From JBEATZ01 sp041178545 (GTDB lineage Bacteria > Planctomycetota > UBA1135 > UBA2386): 64,000 nt of DNA. Under the pieces are notes generated by a model. That model was given only the letters and a program-made list of their open reading frames with translations, did not search any database and was not told the origin of the DNA. Below, piece by piece: positions 8,641 to 18,153 of the stretch. The stretch lies in NCBI GenBank assembly GCA_041178545.1, contig JBEGVB010000056.1, positions 1 through 64,000 of the forward strand, read 5' to 3'. A program made the translations under genes and the position numbers. Numbering within the stretch: position 1 is the stretch's first letter; each line of letters begins with the position of its first letter.

Positions 8641-10682
8641 GGCAACCGCTCCAAACGCAGGTGGTCGAGCCCTGCCATGAACGCGGTTGCCTCGGGGTTG
8701 CGACCCACGAGCGCGAGGACGAACTCCACCTTGCCGGCAGGCAACTCGACCTCGCCGAGCACGCGCTCCCCACCCGCGCGCACCCCGCGGTGGAACAGGT
8801 CGAGCGGGCCGCCGAGCATCGCCGTGCCGATGCGGCACTGCACCACGCCGTAGTCGGCAGCAGTGCAGAACTGTGCGTGGACCCGGTAGCGGCCCGCCTC
8901 GGGCACCGGCAGGGACAACCTCAGTTCGTCGCCCGGCCGACCGTCCCGCCACCAGCGCTGGGCCTCGCGACTGAACCCCACGCTGAAGTCCATGGCCTGC
9001 ACCTCGTGCCTCCCGCCCGTGCACGCGAGCACTGCGAGCGACTCTGCCTCGATCGCCCCCGGGACCTCGAACATGCGGTAGTCGGGGATGCGCGCGAACG
9101 CGAGGGCGGCGGGCGCCGGCACCGGCGGCAGGCCCGAGCGCGCGCCCGGCATCCCGTACCAGCAGGCCACCGACGCGTAGTCCATGCGCACGGCGGGGTC
9201 CCAGTGCCAGACCTCGAGGTCGTGGCGGAAGCTCGTTTGGAACGGCACCGCGTCCAGGACGTGCAACCGGTGGTTCGCCGTGTAGCCGTAGTTGCCTGGG
9301 CCGTCGCACTGCGGCTGGCCATGGAACGGCGACGCGAACCGCTCGGGACAGCACCACGCGTACCCGAAGTAGTCCTCGGTGCCGGTGCCGAAGGTGGAGG
9401 GGAACGCCTCGCCGTCGACGCTGAACTTCTCGTCGCCCTCGCCCCACCACGCCTTCACCGGGTTCTTCACCAGCAGCATCGTGGCAACGAAGCGGCCGGT
9501 GCCGGTGGCATCGAGCACCAGGTGGTCGTGGAAGGGTCGCGTGGCCACGTCCCTGCGCTCGTGGAACCCGGCGCGGAACAGCATCGGGCCGGCAAGGCCG
9601 CGCTGGCTGTCGACCGAGAGTTCGACGCGGGAGTGCGCCACGTCGAGCGCGCCGCGCGGCGGGCCGCCCTCGATGCGCACGGTGCCACCCTCCGGCATCG
9701 GCATCGGGAAGCGGCACCAGGCCGTGCCGTCCGCGTCGATGCCGTACAGCATGCTGCGGTGCGGCAACCACTTCGTGCCACCCTGGAAGAAGTCGGCCAC
9801 GGGCACGCGCACGGTCTCCTCCGCCCCGCAGGTGACGACCAGTTGCAGCAACCGCATGCGGTCCGCGGTGGCTGGATCGCCGCAGGGCCCCGCCTTCAGC
9901 CGGATCGACCGCACGGTGCGCCCGGGCAGGACCGTCGCCAGCAGCCCCGTGTCGCCGCGCGTGGTGATGCGCGCGCCCGCCACCGCATCGCCGGGCACGT
10001 CAGCCATCATGCGCTCGCGCGTCGCCTGCAGCACGCCTGCGTGCTCGGCCAGCATGCGCGGGTGGAAGGAAGGCACCGCACTGCCCTCGGGCAGGTGGAG
10101 CACGTTCACCTGGTAGTACGAGTCGCCCACCGTCTGCAGCAGGCGGAACCCGCGCTGGAACGGGATCGGCAGGTGGCAGTTGGCGCCCTTGCTGCGCATG
10201 CCCGCCATCGGCTCGCCCACGTGTTCCACCCTGCCTCCGCACAGGTCGGCAAACGGCACCGACCAGACCCGCTGGCCGTCGACCTCGAGGTGGAGCAGGC
10301 CCTGCGGGTTGGCCGACCAGATGCGCGTGACCACGCCGGGCCCCGTGCCCTCCGCCATGACGAAGGTGCGGATGCCTGCCTCGTCGTGGGCCGAGAGGTA
10401 GTGGCCGCGGTCGCCGTTGGCGTACGAGGCCTCGCCCGCGTACGGCGCCCCCAATGAGCCCCGGTCGAAACTGCTGGACTGGGTGCACCGTTCCCCGGGC
10501 AACGGCGGGACCGCCAACCAGTCCACGTCGGTCATGCGCGCGAGCAGGGCCGGGTAGTCCCACCCCGGCGGCGCGGACGACGGAACCGATGCCCCCACGG
10601 CCGCGGTGGCATCGGCGGGTGGCGCACTGCACGCGGCGGACAGCAGCAGGACGAGGGACGGCAGGAGTACGGCGCGCGCCAT
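8637..10682 (-). CDS. DUF2961/GH172-family lipoprotein, putative glycoside hydrolase
   Basis: 681 aa. ATG 10682 begins a lipoprotein signal (VLLLSAACSAPP); the open frame extends further upstream but that part is Arg-rich and not protein-like. The core (~60-530) is the DUF2961 jelly-roll fold, marked by GTGTEDYF around residues 432-439 with Glu436. Known GH172 members cleave or rearrange alpha-D-fructofuranosides or alpha-D-arabinofuranosides, with a Glu of this motif being catalytic. The last ~130 residues look like an added carbohydrate-binding-type beta domain. The coupled zinc-ribbon gene follows. Likely surface polysaccharide breakdown; the substrate cannot be told from sequence. A TACGTT box ends 7 nt before the ATG. 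Confidence 0.88.
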   Translation of the reverse strand: MARAVLLPSLVLLLSAACSAPPADATAAVGASVPSSAPPGWDYPALLARMTDVDWLAVPPLPGERCTQSSSFDRGSLGAPYAGEASYANGDRGHYLSAHDEAGIRTFVMAEGTGPGVVTRIWSANPQGLLHLEVDGQRVWSVPFADLCGGRVEHVGEPMAGMRSKGANCHLPIPFQRGFRLLQTVGDSYYQVNVLHLPEGSAVPSFHPRMLAEHAGVLQATRERMMADVPGDAVAGARITTRGDTGLLATVLPGRTVRSIRLKAGPCGDPATADRMRLLQLVVTCGAEETVRVPVADFFQGGTKWLPHRSMLYGIDADGTAWCRFPMPMPEGGTVRIEGGPPRGALDVAHSRVELSVDSQRGLAGPMLFRAGFHERRDVATRPFHDHLVLDATGTGRFVATMLLVKNPVKAWWGEGDEKFSVDGEAFPSTFGTGTEDYFGYAWCCPERFASPFHGQPQCDGPGNYGYTANHRLHVLDAVPFQTSFRHDLEVWHWDPAVRMDYASVACWYGMPGARSGLPPVPAPAALAFARIPDYRMFEVPGAIEAESLAVLACTGGRHEVQAMDFSVGFSREAQRWWRDGRPGDELRLSLPVPEAGRYRVHAQFCTAADYGVVQCRIGTAMLGGPLDLFHRGVRAGGERVLGEVELPAGKVEFVLALVGRNPEATAFMAGLDHLRLERLP

Positions 10683-10810
10683 GCCGCACAACGTAACGAG
10701 AACGCAGCGTGTCCCACAGCCGCGATCCCGGCCAACGAACCGCGCGCGCGTTCCGTATGCTGCGCACCCGCCGCACGAGCGGCCCCTGCAGTGCAACCGA
10801 CGGAGTCTCC

Positions 10811-13800
10811 ATGCGACTCGAACTCGTCTCCGCCCCGTTCCTCCTCGCCGGCCTCGCGGCGCAGGAACCGCCCGCAGCAGCTCCCGCTGCCGCTGTGCCC
10901 GGTCCCGCAACCCCTGCCGACCTCACCCAGGCACTCGAGTGGCGCAACCTGGGCCCGTGCAACCCGCAGGGTCGCATCACGGACCTCGAGATCCCGTCGG
11001 CGACCCCTTCCGTGTGGTACGCGGGCACCGGCGGCGGCGGCGTCTGGAAGACCAGCAACGCGGGGACCACGTGGACCCCGGTGTTCGACCGCCAGGGCAC
11101 CGTGTCGATCGGCGACGTGGCGACCGCACCGTCGAACCCGGACATCGTCTGGGTGGGCACCGGCGAGGAGAACGCACGCAACTCGGTGCAGTGGGGCGAC
11201 GGCGTGTACCGGTCGACGGACGGTGGCGCGACGTGGGAGCACAAGGGGCTGCGCGAGACCTTCCAGGTCGGTCACGTGGCGATCCACCCGACCAACCCTG
11301 ACATCGTGTTCGTCGCGGCGCTCGGCAGGCTCTGGGGCCCCAACGAGGAACGCGGCGTCTACCGCACCATGGACGGCGGCACCACGTGGGAACGCGTGCA
11401 CTTCGTCGACGAGCGCACCGGCTGCATCGACGTGCGCATCGACCCGTCGCGTCCCGACGTCGTCTACGCAGCCATGTACGAGCGGGCGCGCGGCATGTTC
11501 GACGACAACGACCCCTCGGTGCGCTTCAGCGCGACCAGCGGGCTCTGGAAGTCCGAGGACGGCGGCACCACCTGGCGCAGGCTCGGACAGGGCCTGCCGA
11601 GCTGCAAGTGGGGCCGTTCGGGCCTCGCCCTCTGGGACAAGGATCCGTCGGTCCTCTTCGCCATCGTCGAGACCGAGCGCAGCGGCTGGGCCACGGGCAG
11701 CAAGCAGAGTGCAGCGGCACCCTCGGGCGAGGCACCGCGCGGCACGGCCACGCTCGGGACCGGGGCCGAGGGCGAGGACGGCAGCGAGGCGGCTCCCGGC
11801 GCAGTGCTGTCGACCGTGACCGAAGGTGGTGCCGCCGAACAGGCAGGCATCCGCGCCGGCGACCGCGTCACCAAGGTTGGCGACGAGCCCGTGCGCACCT
11901 TTGCCGACCTGATGGCCATCGTGCGCGACTCGCGCGGCGGGCAGAAGGCCACCTTCACGGTCGCCCGCGGCACCCAGACCCTGGAGGTCGAGGTGACCTA
12001 CGGCACGCGCCAGCAGGGCGCGGGGATGGCCACCGGCGCAGCACCGTTCGGCGGCAGGCTCGGCGGACAGGTGGAGAACCGGCAGGACCAGCAGGGCCCC
12101 GACGGTTTCGAGACCGGCGGCATCTTCCGTTCCAACGACCGCGGCGAGACGTGGACGCGCCTCAACAGCCTCAACGAGCGCCCGTTCTACTACAGCGTGC
12201 TGGCCGTCGACCCGCAGTCGGACCAGAACCTCTACTCCGTCGGCGTGAACCTCTGGGGCAGCTCGGACGGCGGCAAGAAGTTCGGTGCCGTGAACCGCGG
12301 CATCCACGTCGACTTCCATGCCGTGTGGGTGGACCCACAGGACAGCAACCACCTGGTCGCCGGCTGCGACGGCGGCATCAACGAGACCTTCGACCGCGGC
12401 CAGACCTGGCAGGTGCACCACGGCTTCTCGGTCGCGCAGTACTACAAGGTCGCCGCCGACAACTCCGTGCCCTACCGCGTCATCGGCGGCCTGCAGGACA
12501 ACGGGACCTGGGTCGGCCCGAGCCGCACGCGCCGTCGCGAGGGCATCCTGCACGAGGACTGGAGCTACATCTGGGGCGGCGACGGCTTCGGAGCCTCGGT
12601 CGACCCGATCGAGCCCTGGTTCGTCTTCGCCACCAGCCAGAACGGTGCGCTGGGCATGCTCGACCTGCGTTCCGGGAACCAGTTGCGGCCGGACCGTGCG
12701 CGGGCGAGCGGACCTGCTGCGCGCTTCAACTGGGACGCGCCGTTCAAGCTCTCCCCCCACAACCGGCTCGTGGTCTACCACGCCGGCAACTACCTGTGGC
12801 GCGGCGACCGCTATGCGCACCTCGACAACCGCGACGTGCGGGCCGACCAGGGACCGATCCGCAACGCAGCCGGGATCCGCATGACCTCGCTCTCGCCCGT
12901 GCTCGGCCTCACCGAGCAGGGCACGGCCACTGCGCTTGCCGAGAGCCCGCGCGTGCGCGGTTTGCTGTACGTGGGCACGGACGACGGCGCGCTCTGGCGC
13001 ACCGACGACGAGGGTCGCAACTGGGTGCAGTTGCACGCCAACCTGCCGGGCGTGCCCGGACCGCGCTACGTGAGCGACGTCTGGCCCTCGGCGCACAAGG
13101 ACGACCGCGTCTACGTGACCCTGGACGGCCACCGCAGCGACGACTTCGCCCCCTACGTGTTCGTGAGCGAGGACCGCGGGGCGACCTGGCGCTTCCTCGG
13201 CCACGACCTGGCCGCCAACGAGCCGGTGCACGCGGTCGCGGAGGACCCGCGCCGCGAGGGCCTGCTCTACCTCGGCACCGAGTTCGGTGCGTGGGTGAGC
13301 TTCGACGGCGGCGACCGCTGGTCCCCGCTCGGATCGGGCCTGCCCACGGTCTGCGTCCGGGACCTCTGCATCCAGGACCGCGACAGCGACCTCGTTGCAG
13401 GCACGCACGGCCGCGGCGTGTGGGTGATCGACGTCCAACCGCTGCGCCAGTGGAACAAGGCTGTGGCAGAGTCCGCAGCGCACCTGTTCCAGCCCGAGGA
13501 CGCGATCCTCTGGCGCATGAGCAGCCGCGGGGCCCAGGGCCACCGCAACTACGCGGCACCCAACCCCGCCTACGGCGCGACCTTCCACCTGTACCTCGCG
13601 GACGCCCCTGCGGCGGCACCGACCCTCACCGTGCACGACGTCAAGGGCGACAAGGTTGCGGAGGTCCAGGGCAAGCCCAGGGCAGGCCTGCAGGTGATCC
13701 AGTGGGACGCCCGCACCGGCAACCGGCTCGCGGCCCCCGGCGTCTACTCGGTCCGCCACACCGTGGGCGAGAAGGTCACCGCACGCGCCTTCACGCTGCA

Positions 13801-13870
13801 CCCCGACCCGGGCACGTCGCCCGTGGAGCCCGGCACCCTCGAACCCACCACCCCGTTGAGCAGGGAGTGA
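10811..13870 (+). CDS. Giant VPS10/BNR beta-propeller protein with inserted PDZ domain
   Basis: 1,019 aa, exported (short signal MRLELVSAPFLLAGLAAQ). ATG 10811 is set by GGAG 5 nt upstream. Two propellers are built from repeats of the type STDGGATW / SEDGGTTW, as in sortilin-like VPS10 and glycosyl-hydrolase BNR proteins. Between blades, at ~330-397, sits a PDZ domain (LSTVTEGGAAEQAGIRAGD, then IVRDSRGGQKATF), a peptide-binding module usually seen in HtrA/Ctp proteases. The C-terminus (~930-1005) is a FlgD-like Ig module with the GVYSVRHTV strand. No catalytic residues recognised; likely a ligand-binding or scaffolding surface protein. A paralogue follows after 4 nt, forming an operon; GH172 is divergent. 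Confidence 0.88.
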   Translation: MRLELVSAPFLLAGLAAQEPPAAAPAAAVPGPATPADLTQALEWRNLGPCNPQGRITDLEIPSATPSVWYAGTGGGGVWKTSNAGTTWTPVFDRQGTVSIGDVATAPSNPDIVWVGTGEENARNSVQWGDGVYRSTDGGATWEHKGLRETFQVGHVAIHPTNPDIVFVAALGRLWGPNEERGVYRTMDGGTTWERVHFVDERTGCIDVRIDPSRPDVVYAAMYERARGMFDDNDPSVRFSATSGLWKSEDGGTTWRRLGQGLPSCKWGRSGLALWDKDPSVLFAIVETERSGWATGSKQSAAAPSGEAPRGTATLGTGAEGEDGSEAAPGAVLSTVTEGGAAEQAGIRAGDRVTKVGDEPVRTFADLMAIVRDSRGGQKATFTVARGTQTLEVEVTYGTRQQGAGMATGAAPFGGRLGGQVENRQDQQGPDGFETGGIFRSNDRGETWTRLNSLNERPFYYSVLAVDPQSDQNLYSVGVNLWGSSDGGKKFGAVNRGIHVDFHAVWVDPQDSNHLVAGCDGGINETFDRGQTWQVHHGFSVAQYYKVAADNSVPYRVIGGLQDNGTWVGPSRTRRREGILHEDWSYIWGGDGFGASVDPIEPWFVFATSQNGALGMLDLRSGNQLRPDRARASGPAARFNWDAPFKLSPHNRLVVYHAGNYLWRGDRYAHLDNRDVRADQGPIRNAAGIRMTSLSPVLGLTEQGTATALAESPRVRGLLYVGTDDGALWRTDDEGRNWVQLHANLPGVPGPRYVSDVWPSAHKDDRVYVTLDGHRSDDFAPYVFVSEDRGATWRFLGHDLAANEPVHAVAEDPRREGLLYLGTEFGAWVSFDGGDRWSPLGSGLPTVCVRDLCIQDRDSDLVAGTHGRGVWVIDVQPLRQWNKAVAESAAHLFQPEDAILWRMSSRGAQGHRNYAAPNPAYGATFHLYLADAPAAAPTLTVHDVKGDKVAEVQGKPRAGLQVIQWDARTGNRLAAPGVYSVRHTVGEKVTARAFTLHPDPGTSPVEPGTLEPTTPLSRE

Positions 13871-13874
13871 TGCC

Positions 13875-16748
13875 ATGAAGCACCTGACCCCGATCTCCTG
13901 CATCGTTGCCCTCGTGCCGCTGTTGCCGGCGCAGTCGCCCGACCACGAGTTCCATGCGCGCGACGTGTTCGGCCGCATGAACTGGGTCGAACTGGGCCCG
14001 ACGGCCTTCGGCGGCCGCATCCTCGACATCGAGGTGCACCCCGCCAACCGGTCCGTGGTGTGGGTCGCCGCTGCGAGCGGCGGCTTGTTCAAGAGCGTCA
14101 ACGGCGGCATCACCTTCGCGCCGCAGTTCCAGGACGCGTACTCCGCCAGCATCGGCGACCTCGCGGTGGCACCCTCGAACGGCGACGTGCTGTACGTGGG
14201 CACCGGCGAGGCCAACAACCAGCGCAGCTCCTACTGGGGCAATGGCGTGTGGAAGTCGACGGACGGCGGCGCCACGTGGAAGCACGTTGGTCTCGACGGA
14301 ACCGACCACATCGGCCGCGTGGTCGTGCACCCGAGCAACCCGGACATCGTGTGGGTCGCAGCCGCTGGTGCGCTCTACACGCCCAACGCCCAGCGCGGCC
14401 TCTACCGCACGGTGGACGGCGGCGCGACCTGGGAGCACGTGAAGCAACTCGGACCCGACGTCGGCTTCATCGACGTGGCCGTCGACCCCCGCAACCCGGA
14501 CGTCCTGTACGGGGCCAGCTACGAACGCAGGCGCCGCGCTTGGGACTTCGTCGAGGGTGGCGCCGGCAGCCGCCTCTGGAAGTCCGTGGACGGCGGCAGG
14601 ACGTGGGAACAGCTCGGTGGCGGGCTGCCCGGTGGCGAACTCGGACGCATCGGGCTCGCGGTGTTCCCGGGCGACCCCAAGGTGGTCTATGCCTGCGTCG
14701 AGAACCTGAACCCCGCGCCGCAGGTGGCCAGCGAGAAACCTGCCGAGCCGCCTGCCGAGGGCGGCAAGGAAGCGGAGCCCACGGCCGAGGAACTGGCCGA
14801 CCCGGTCGCAACGCTGGTGGCCCGCACCAAGGCGGACCAGGCCCAGGACGCCCCGCGCCAGCAGCCCCGCCGCAAGCTCGTGGGCGGCGAGGTGTGGCGC
14901 AGCGACGATGCAGGTGCCACCTGGCGCAAGACCAACGGCACGCGTCCCATCGGCGGCGAGCCCGGCTACTACTACGGGCAGGTCCGCGTCGACCCTCGCA
15001 ACGCCGACGTCGTGTACGTGCTGTCCGTGCAGCTCTACCGCTCCGAGGACGGCGGCAAGACGTGGACCCCGGGCGAGGGCCGCGGCGCACGCGGCAGGAA
15101 CTTCGCCAACAGTCTCCACGTCGACCACCATGCGCTCTGGATCGACCCGAAGGACGGCAACCACGCACTGCTCGGCAACGACGGCGGGCTTGCCGTCACG
15201 TGGGACGGCGGCCAGCACTGGGACCACAACGACCGCCTGCCCATCGCGCAGTTCTACGCCATCGGCGTCGACAACCGCGACCCCTACCGCGTCTACGGGG
15301 GCACGCAGGACAATGGCACCTGGGGCTTCCCGCTCCGCGGGCGCACGAGCGCGGGCATCCGCATCGAGGACGCCTACCGCATCAACGGCGGCGACGGCTT
15401 CCACGTGTGTGTCGACCCGGAGAACCCGGACCTCGTCTACTCGGAGTCGCAGTTCGGCGGGCTCGGCAGGCTCGACCTCCGCACCGGTGAGAGCGCCTCG
15501 ATCCGGCCCAAGGCACCCAAGGGCTCGCCCGCGCTGCGCTTCAACTGGATGACCCCCTTCGTGGTCTCGGCACACAACCCGCAGACCCTGTACGCAGGCA
15601 GCCAGTACCTGCACCGCTCACGCAACCGCGGCACGGACTGGACCATGGTCAGTCCGGACCTCACCACCGCGGCGGCAGACCGCCTGCGCGGCGACGTGCC
15701 CCACTGCACGATCACGACGATTGCCGAGTCACCGAGGACCGCAGGCATGCTCTGGGTCGGCACGGACGACGGCAGGGTCTGGCTCACGCGCGACGACGGC
15801 AGCCGATGGACCGAGCTCACCGACCGGTTCCCGGCCGAGGTGCAGGGTCTCTGGGTCAGCCGCGTCGAGGCCTCGCGCCACGACGAGAAGGTCGCCTTCG
15901 TGTCGTTCACCGGGTACCGCGAGGACCTGCGCAAGCCGTTCCTGTTCCGCACGGACGACGGCGGTGAGAGCTTCCGCGCCATCCACGGTTCGTTGCCTGC
16001 CGAGCCCGTCAACGTGGTGCGCCAGCACCCGCGCAACGCCCACGTGTTGTTGGTGGGGACCGAGATGGGCGCATACGTGAGCGTCGACGACGGCGCGCAC
16101 TTCCACCGCCTGGGCGGCAACCTGCCGCGCGTTGCGGTGCACGACCTGTTGGTGCACCCGCGCGAGCCGCACGTCCTCGTGGGCACCCACGGGCGCGGCA
16201 TCTGGGCCATGGACGCTTCAGCCCTCGAGTCGCTCGATGCCGAGGTGCTGGGCCAGGCCATGGTGGCATTGCCCCCCAGCAACGGCGTGATCCTGCCGCG
16301 CCCGCTCGGACGCGGCAACGTGGGCGCACGCGAGTGGGTCGCACCCAACCCGTTCACCACCGCGACGTTCCGCTACTTCCTCGACCAGGACGCCGAGGGC
16401 AAGGTGGAACTCGAGGTGCTCGACCCCACGGGTGCCGTGGTGTGGCGCAAGGACGGCCCGACCAAGGCCGGCTACCACGAGGTGGCATGGGCTGCCGAGG
16501 GCCAGGGCCTACGCGGCGGGATGTCGGGCTTCGGCCGCGGCGGGCGCCAGGGACAGGGCCAGCGCGGTGGCTCGTTTGCCGTGCGCATCCGCAACGGCGA
16601 ACGCAGCGCCACCCTGCCGTTCACCGTGCGCGACCTGCGCGGCCCGCGCAGTGCCATCGGTGGCGTGCCCGGTGTCGGCGCCGGCGACTCGGACGTGGAG
16701 ACGACGGCGGTCGAGGGCGAGCAGGAGGAAGGGACCGGCGGCCGCTGA
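13875..16748 (+). CDS. VPS10/BNR beta-propeller protein, paralogue of the upstream gene
   Basis: 957 aa with a signal peptide (LTPISCIVALVPLLPAQS). It begins 4 nt after the previous stop with GGAG inside the preceding 3' end. Asp-box repeats and blade order match the upstream protein closely (WVELGPTAFGGRILDIE versus WRNLGPCNPQGRITDLE). Where that protein carries the PDZ domain, this one has a charged Ala/Glu/Pro linker (~275-335), so the insertion point is shared but the insert differs. The C-terminus holds a FlgD-like module interrupted by a Gly/Arg/Gln-rich loop (GFGRGGRQGQGQRGG). Probably two halves of one surface complex; ligand unknown. Confidence 0.87.
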   Translation: MKHLTPISCIVALVPLLPAQSPDHEFHARDVFGRMNWVELGPTAFGGRILDIEVHPANRSVVWVAAASGGLFKSVNGGITFAPQFQDAYSASIGDLAVAPSNGDVLYVGTGEANNQRSSYWGNGVWKSTDGGATWKHVGLDGTDHIGRVVVHPSNPDIVWVAAAGALYTPNAQRGLYRTVDGGATWEHVKQLGPDVGFIDVAVDPRNPDVLYGASYERRRRAWDFVEGGAGSRLWKSVDGGRTWEQLGGGLPGGELGRIGLAVFPGDPKVVYACVENLNPAPQVASEKPAEPPAEGGKEAEPTAEELADPVATLVARTKADQAQDAPRQQPRRKLVGGEVWRSDDAGATWRKTNGTRPIGGEPGYYYGQVRVDPRNADVVYVLSVQLYRSEDGGKTWTPGEGRGARGRNFANSLHVDHHALWIDPKDGNHALLGNDGGLAVTWDGGQHWDHNDRLPIAQFYAIGVDNRDPYRVYGGTQDNGTWGFPLRGRTSAGIRIEDAYRINGGDGFHVCVDPENPDLVYSESQFGGLGRLDLRTGESASIRPKAPKGSPALRFNWMTPFVVSAHNPQTLYAGSQYLHRSRNRGTDWTMVSPDLTTAAADRLRGDVPHCTITTIAESPRTAGMLWVGTDDGRVWLTRDDGSRWTELTDRFPAEVQGLWVSRVEASRHDEKVAFVSFTGYREDLRKPFLFRTDDGGESFRAIHGSLPAEPVNVVRQHPRNAHVLLVGTEMGAYVSVDDGAHFHRLGGNLPRVAVHDLLVHPREPHVLVGTHGRGIWAMDASALESLDAEVLGQAMVALPPSNGVILPRPLGRGNVGAREWVAPNPFTTATFRYFLDQDAEGKVELEVLDPTGAVVWRKDGPTKAGYHEVAWAAEGQGLRGGMSGFGRGGRQGQGQRGGSFAVRIRNGERSATLPFTVRDLRGPRSAIGGVPGVGAGDSDVETTAVEGEQEEGTGGR

Positions 16749-16750
16749 GC

Positions 16751-16778
16751 CCTGGCCGCTGGACTGCAGCCGGCCAGG
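16751..16778. terminator. Bidirectional hairpin between convergent genes
   Basis: CCTGGCCG (16751-16758) and CGGCCAGG (16771-16778) form an 8-bp stem with a 12-nt loop. It lies in the 50-nt gap between the propeller gene and the phosphomannomutase gene, which end towards each other. A second pairing (CCGCTGG with CCAGCGG) is possible. No long T tract. Confidence 0.5.
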
Positions 16779-16798
16779 TCTGCGGCCAGCGGTGAGGC

Positions 16799-18136
16799 TC
16801 AGTGGTCCGTCGGGTGCCCGAGGATCGCGAACAGTTCGTCGCGCTTCTGCTCCATGAGCTGCTGGGTGTCCGCCTCGAGGCACATGCGCAGGAACGGCTC
16901 GGTGTTGGACGGGCGCACGTTCACCCACCAGGTCGGGTAGGTCACCGTCACGCCGTCGAGGAAGTCGATCTTTGCGTCGGCATAGCGTGACTGCACCGCC
17001 TTCATCAGGGCGTCCTTGTCCGCCACCTTGAAGTTGACCTCGCCGGTGCCGAAGTACTTGCGCAGCGGGTCGGCAGCCTGCTTGAGGGTCTTGCCCTCCT
17101 GGCTCAGCTGGTTGAGCACGAGGATCGCGGCCAGGACGCCGCAGTCCGTGTAGTAGTTCTCCGCGAAGTAGAAGTGGCCGCTGAGCTCGCCGCCGCCGAT
17201 GCAGTCGGTGCGACGCATCGTCTCCTTCATGAAGGAGTGACCCACGCGCTCGCGCACGGGCCTCCCACCCAGCTTGACGATCTCCTCGGGGACGACCTTG
17301 GAGCTGCGCAGGTCGTAGATGATCCCCTTGCCCGGGTGCCGCTGGAGCATGCCGCGCGCGAGGATCACGGTGATGAGGTCGGCGTGGACCGTACGGCCCT
17401 CCTCGTCCACGAACGCGCAACGGTCGGCATCGCCGTCGAACGAGAGTCCGAGGGTCGCCTTGCGCGCCTTCACGGCGCGTCGCAGGTCGTCGAGGTTCGA
17501 CTCCTTGAGCGGGTTGGCCTCGTGGTTCGGGAACGTGCCGTCGAGTTCCTGGTAGAGCGACTCGACCTGCAGGCCGGGGATCTTGGCGAAGATCGCCGGC
17601 GACTCGTGCGCCCCCATGCCGTTCGCGTAGTCCACGACGATGGACATGGGCTTGATGCCCTTGGCGAAGTTGGCGATGTGGTCGACGAAGTCCTTCTTCA
17701 CGTCCACGAAGTCGCGCTTGCCGGCCTTGGCCGCAGGCTGCATGCCGCCAGCCCGGACCATGCGCTCGATGTCCTTGATGCCGGTGTCGGCGGACATCGG
17801 GCGGGCCTCCTTGCGGCACAGCTTGAAGCCGATGTACTGCTTCGGGTTGTGCGAGGCCGTCACGACGAGGCCGCCGTCGCAGGGGATCTTGCCGATGGCG
17901 TAGTAGCCCATGGGCGTGGAGGCGAGACCGATGTCCACCACGTCGCATCCCTGCGAGAGCATGCCCTCGATCACGGCATCCTGGACGGAAGGTGCCATGG
18001 TGCGCATGTCGCGCCCCACGACCAACCGCTTGGCGCCGAGGAAGCGGACCATCGCCGCCCCGATGTCGAACGCGATGCGCTCGTCGACCTGGTCGGGGTA
18101 GGTGCCGCGGATGTCGTATGCCTTGAAGATGCTCAC
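16799..18136 (-). CDS. Phosphomannomutase/phosphoglucomutase
   Basis: 445-aa alpha-D-phosphohexomutase interconverting 6-phospho and 1-phospho sugars (mannose or glucose) for nucleotide-sugar and envelope glycan synthesis. Four family motifs are intact: phosphoserine loop TASHNP with Ser95, metal loop DGDADR (234-239), sugar-choice loop GELSGH (316-321) and phosphate loop RPSNTEP (408-414). The GE(L/M)SGH form is typical of the PMM/PGM (AlgC/ManB) group and not GlmM. Start is GTG 18136 with AGGAAAGGA upstream; the chain then begins SIFKAYDIRG as expected. It follows the threonine aldolase gene by 17 nt. Confidence 0.93.
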   Translation of the reverse strand: MSIFKAYDIRGTYPDQVDERIAFDIGAAMVRFLGAKRLVVGRDMRTMAPSVQDAVIEGMLSQGCDVVDIGLASTPMGYYAIGKIPCDGGLVVTASHNPKQYIGFKLCRKEARPMSADTGIKDIERMVRAGGMQPAAKAGKRDFVDVKKDFVDHIANFAKGIKPMSIVVDYANGMGAHESPAIFAKIPGLQVESLYQELDGTFPNHEANPLKESNLDDLRRAVKARKATLGLSFDGDADRCAFVDEEGRTVHADLITVILARGMLQRHPGKGIIYDLRSSKVVPEEIVKLGGRPVRERVGHSFMKETMRRTDCIGGGELSGHFYFAENYYTDCGVLAAILVLNQLSQEGKTLKQAADPLRKYFGTGEVNFKVADKDALMKAVQSRYADAKIDFLDGVTVTYPTWWVNVRPSNTEPFLRMCLEADTQQLMEQKRDELFAILGHPTDH

Positions 18137-18153
18137 GGTCTCTCGTTCCTTTC

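Noticed and set aside
10532..14218. 1,228-codon minus-strand ORF opposite the propeller gene
   Set aside because: Shadow of the plus-strand VPS10/BNR gene, which has signal peptide, ribosome site and repeats.
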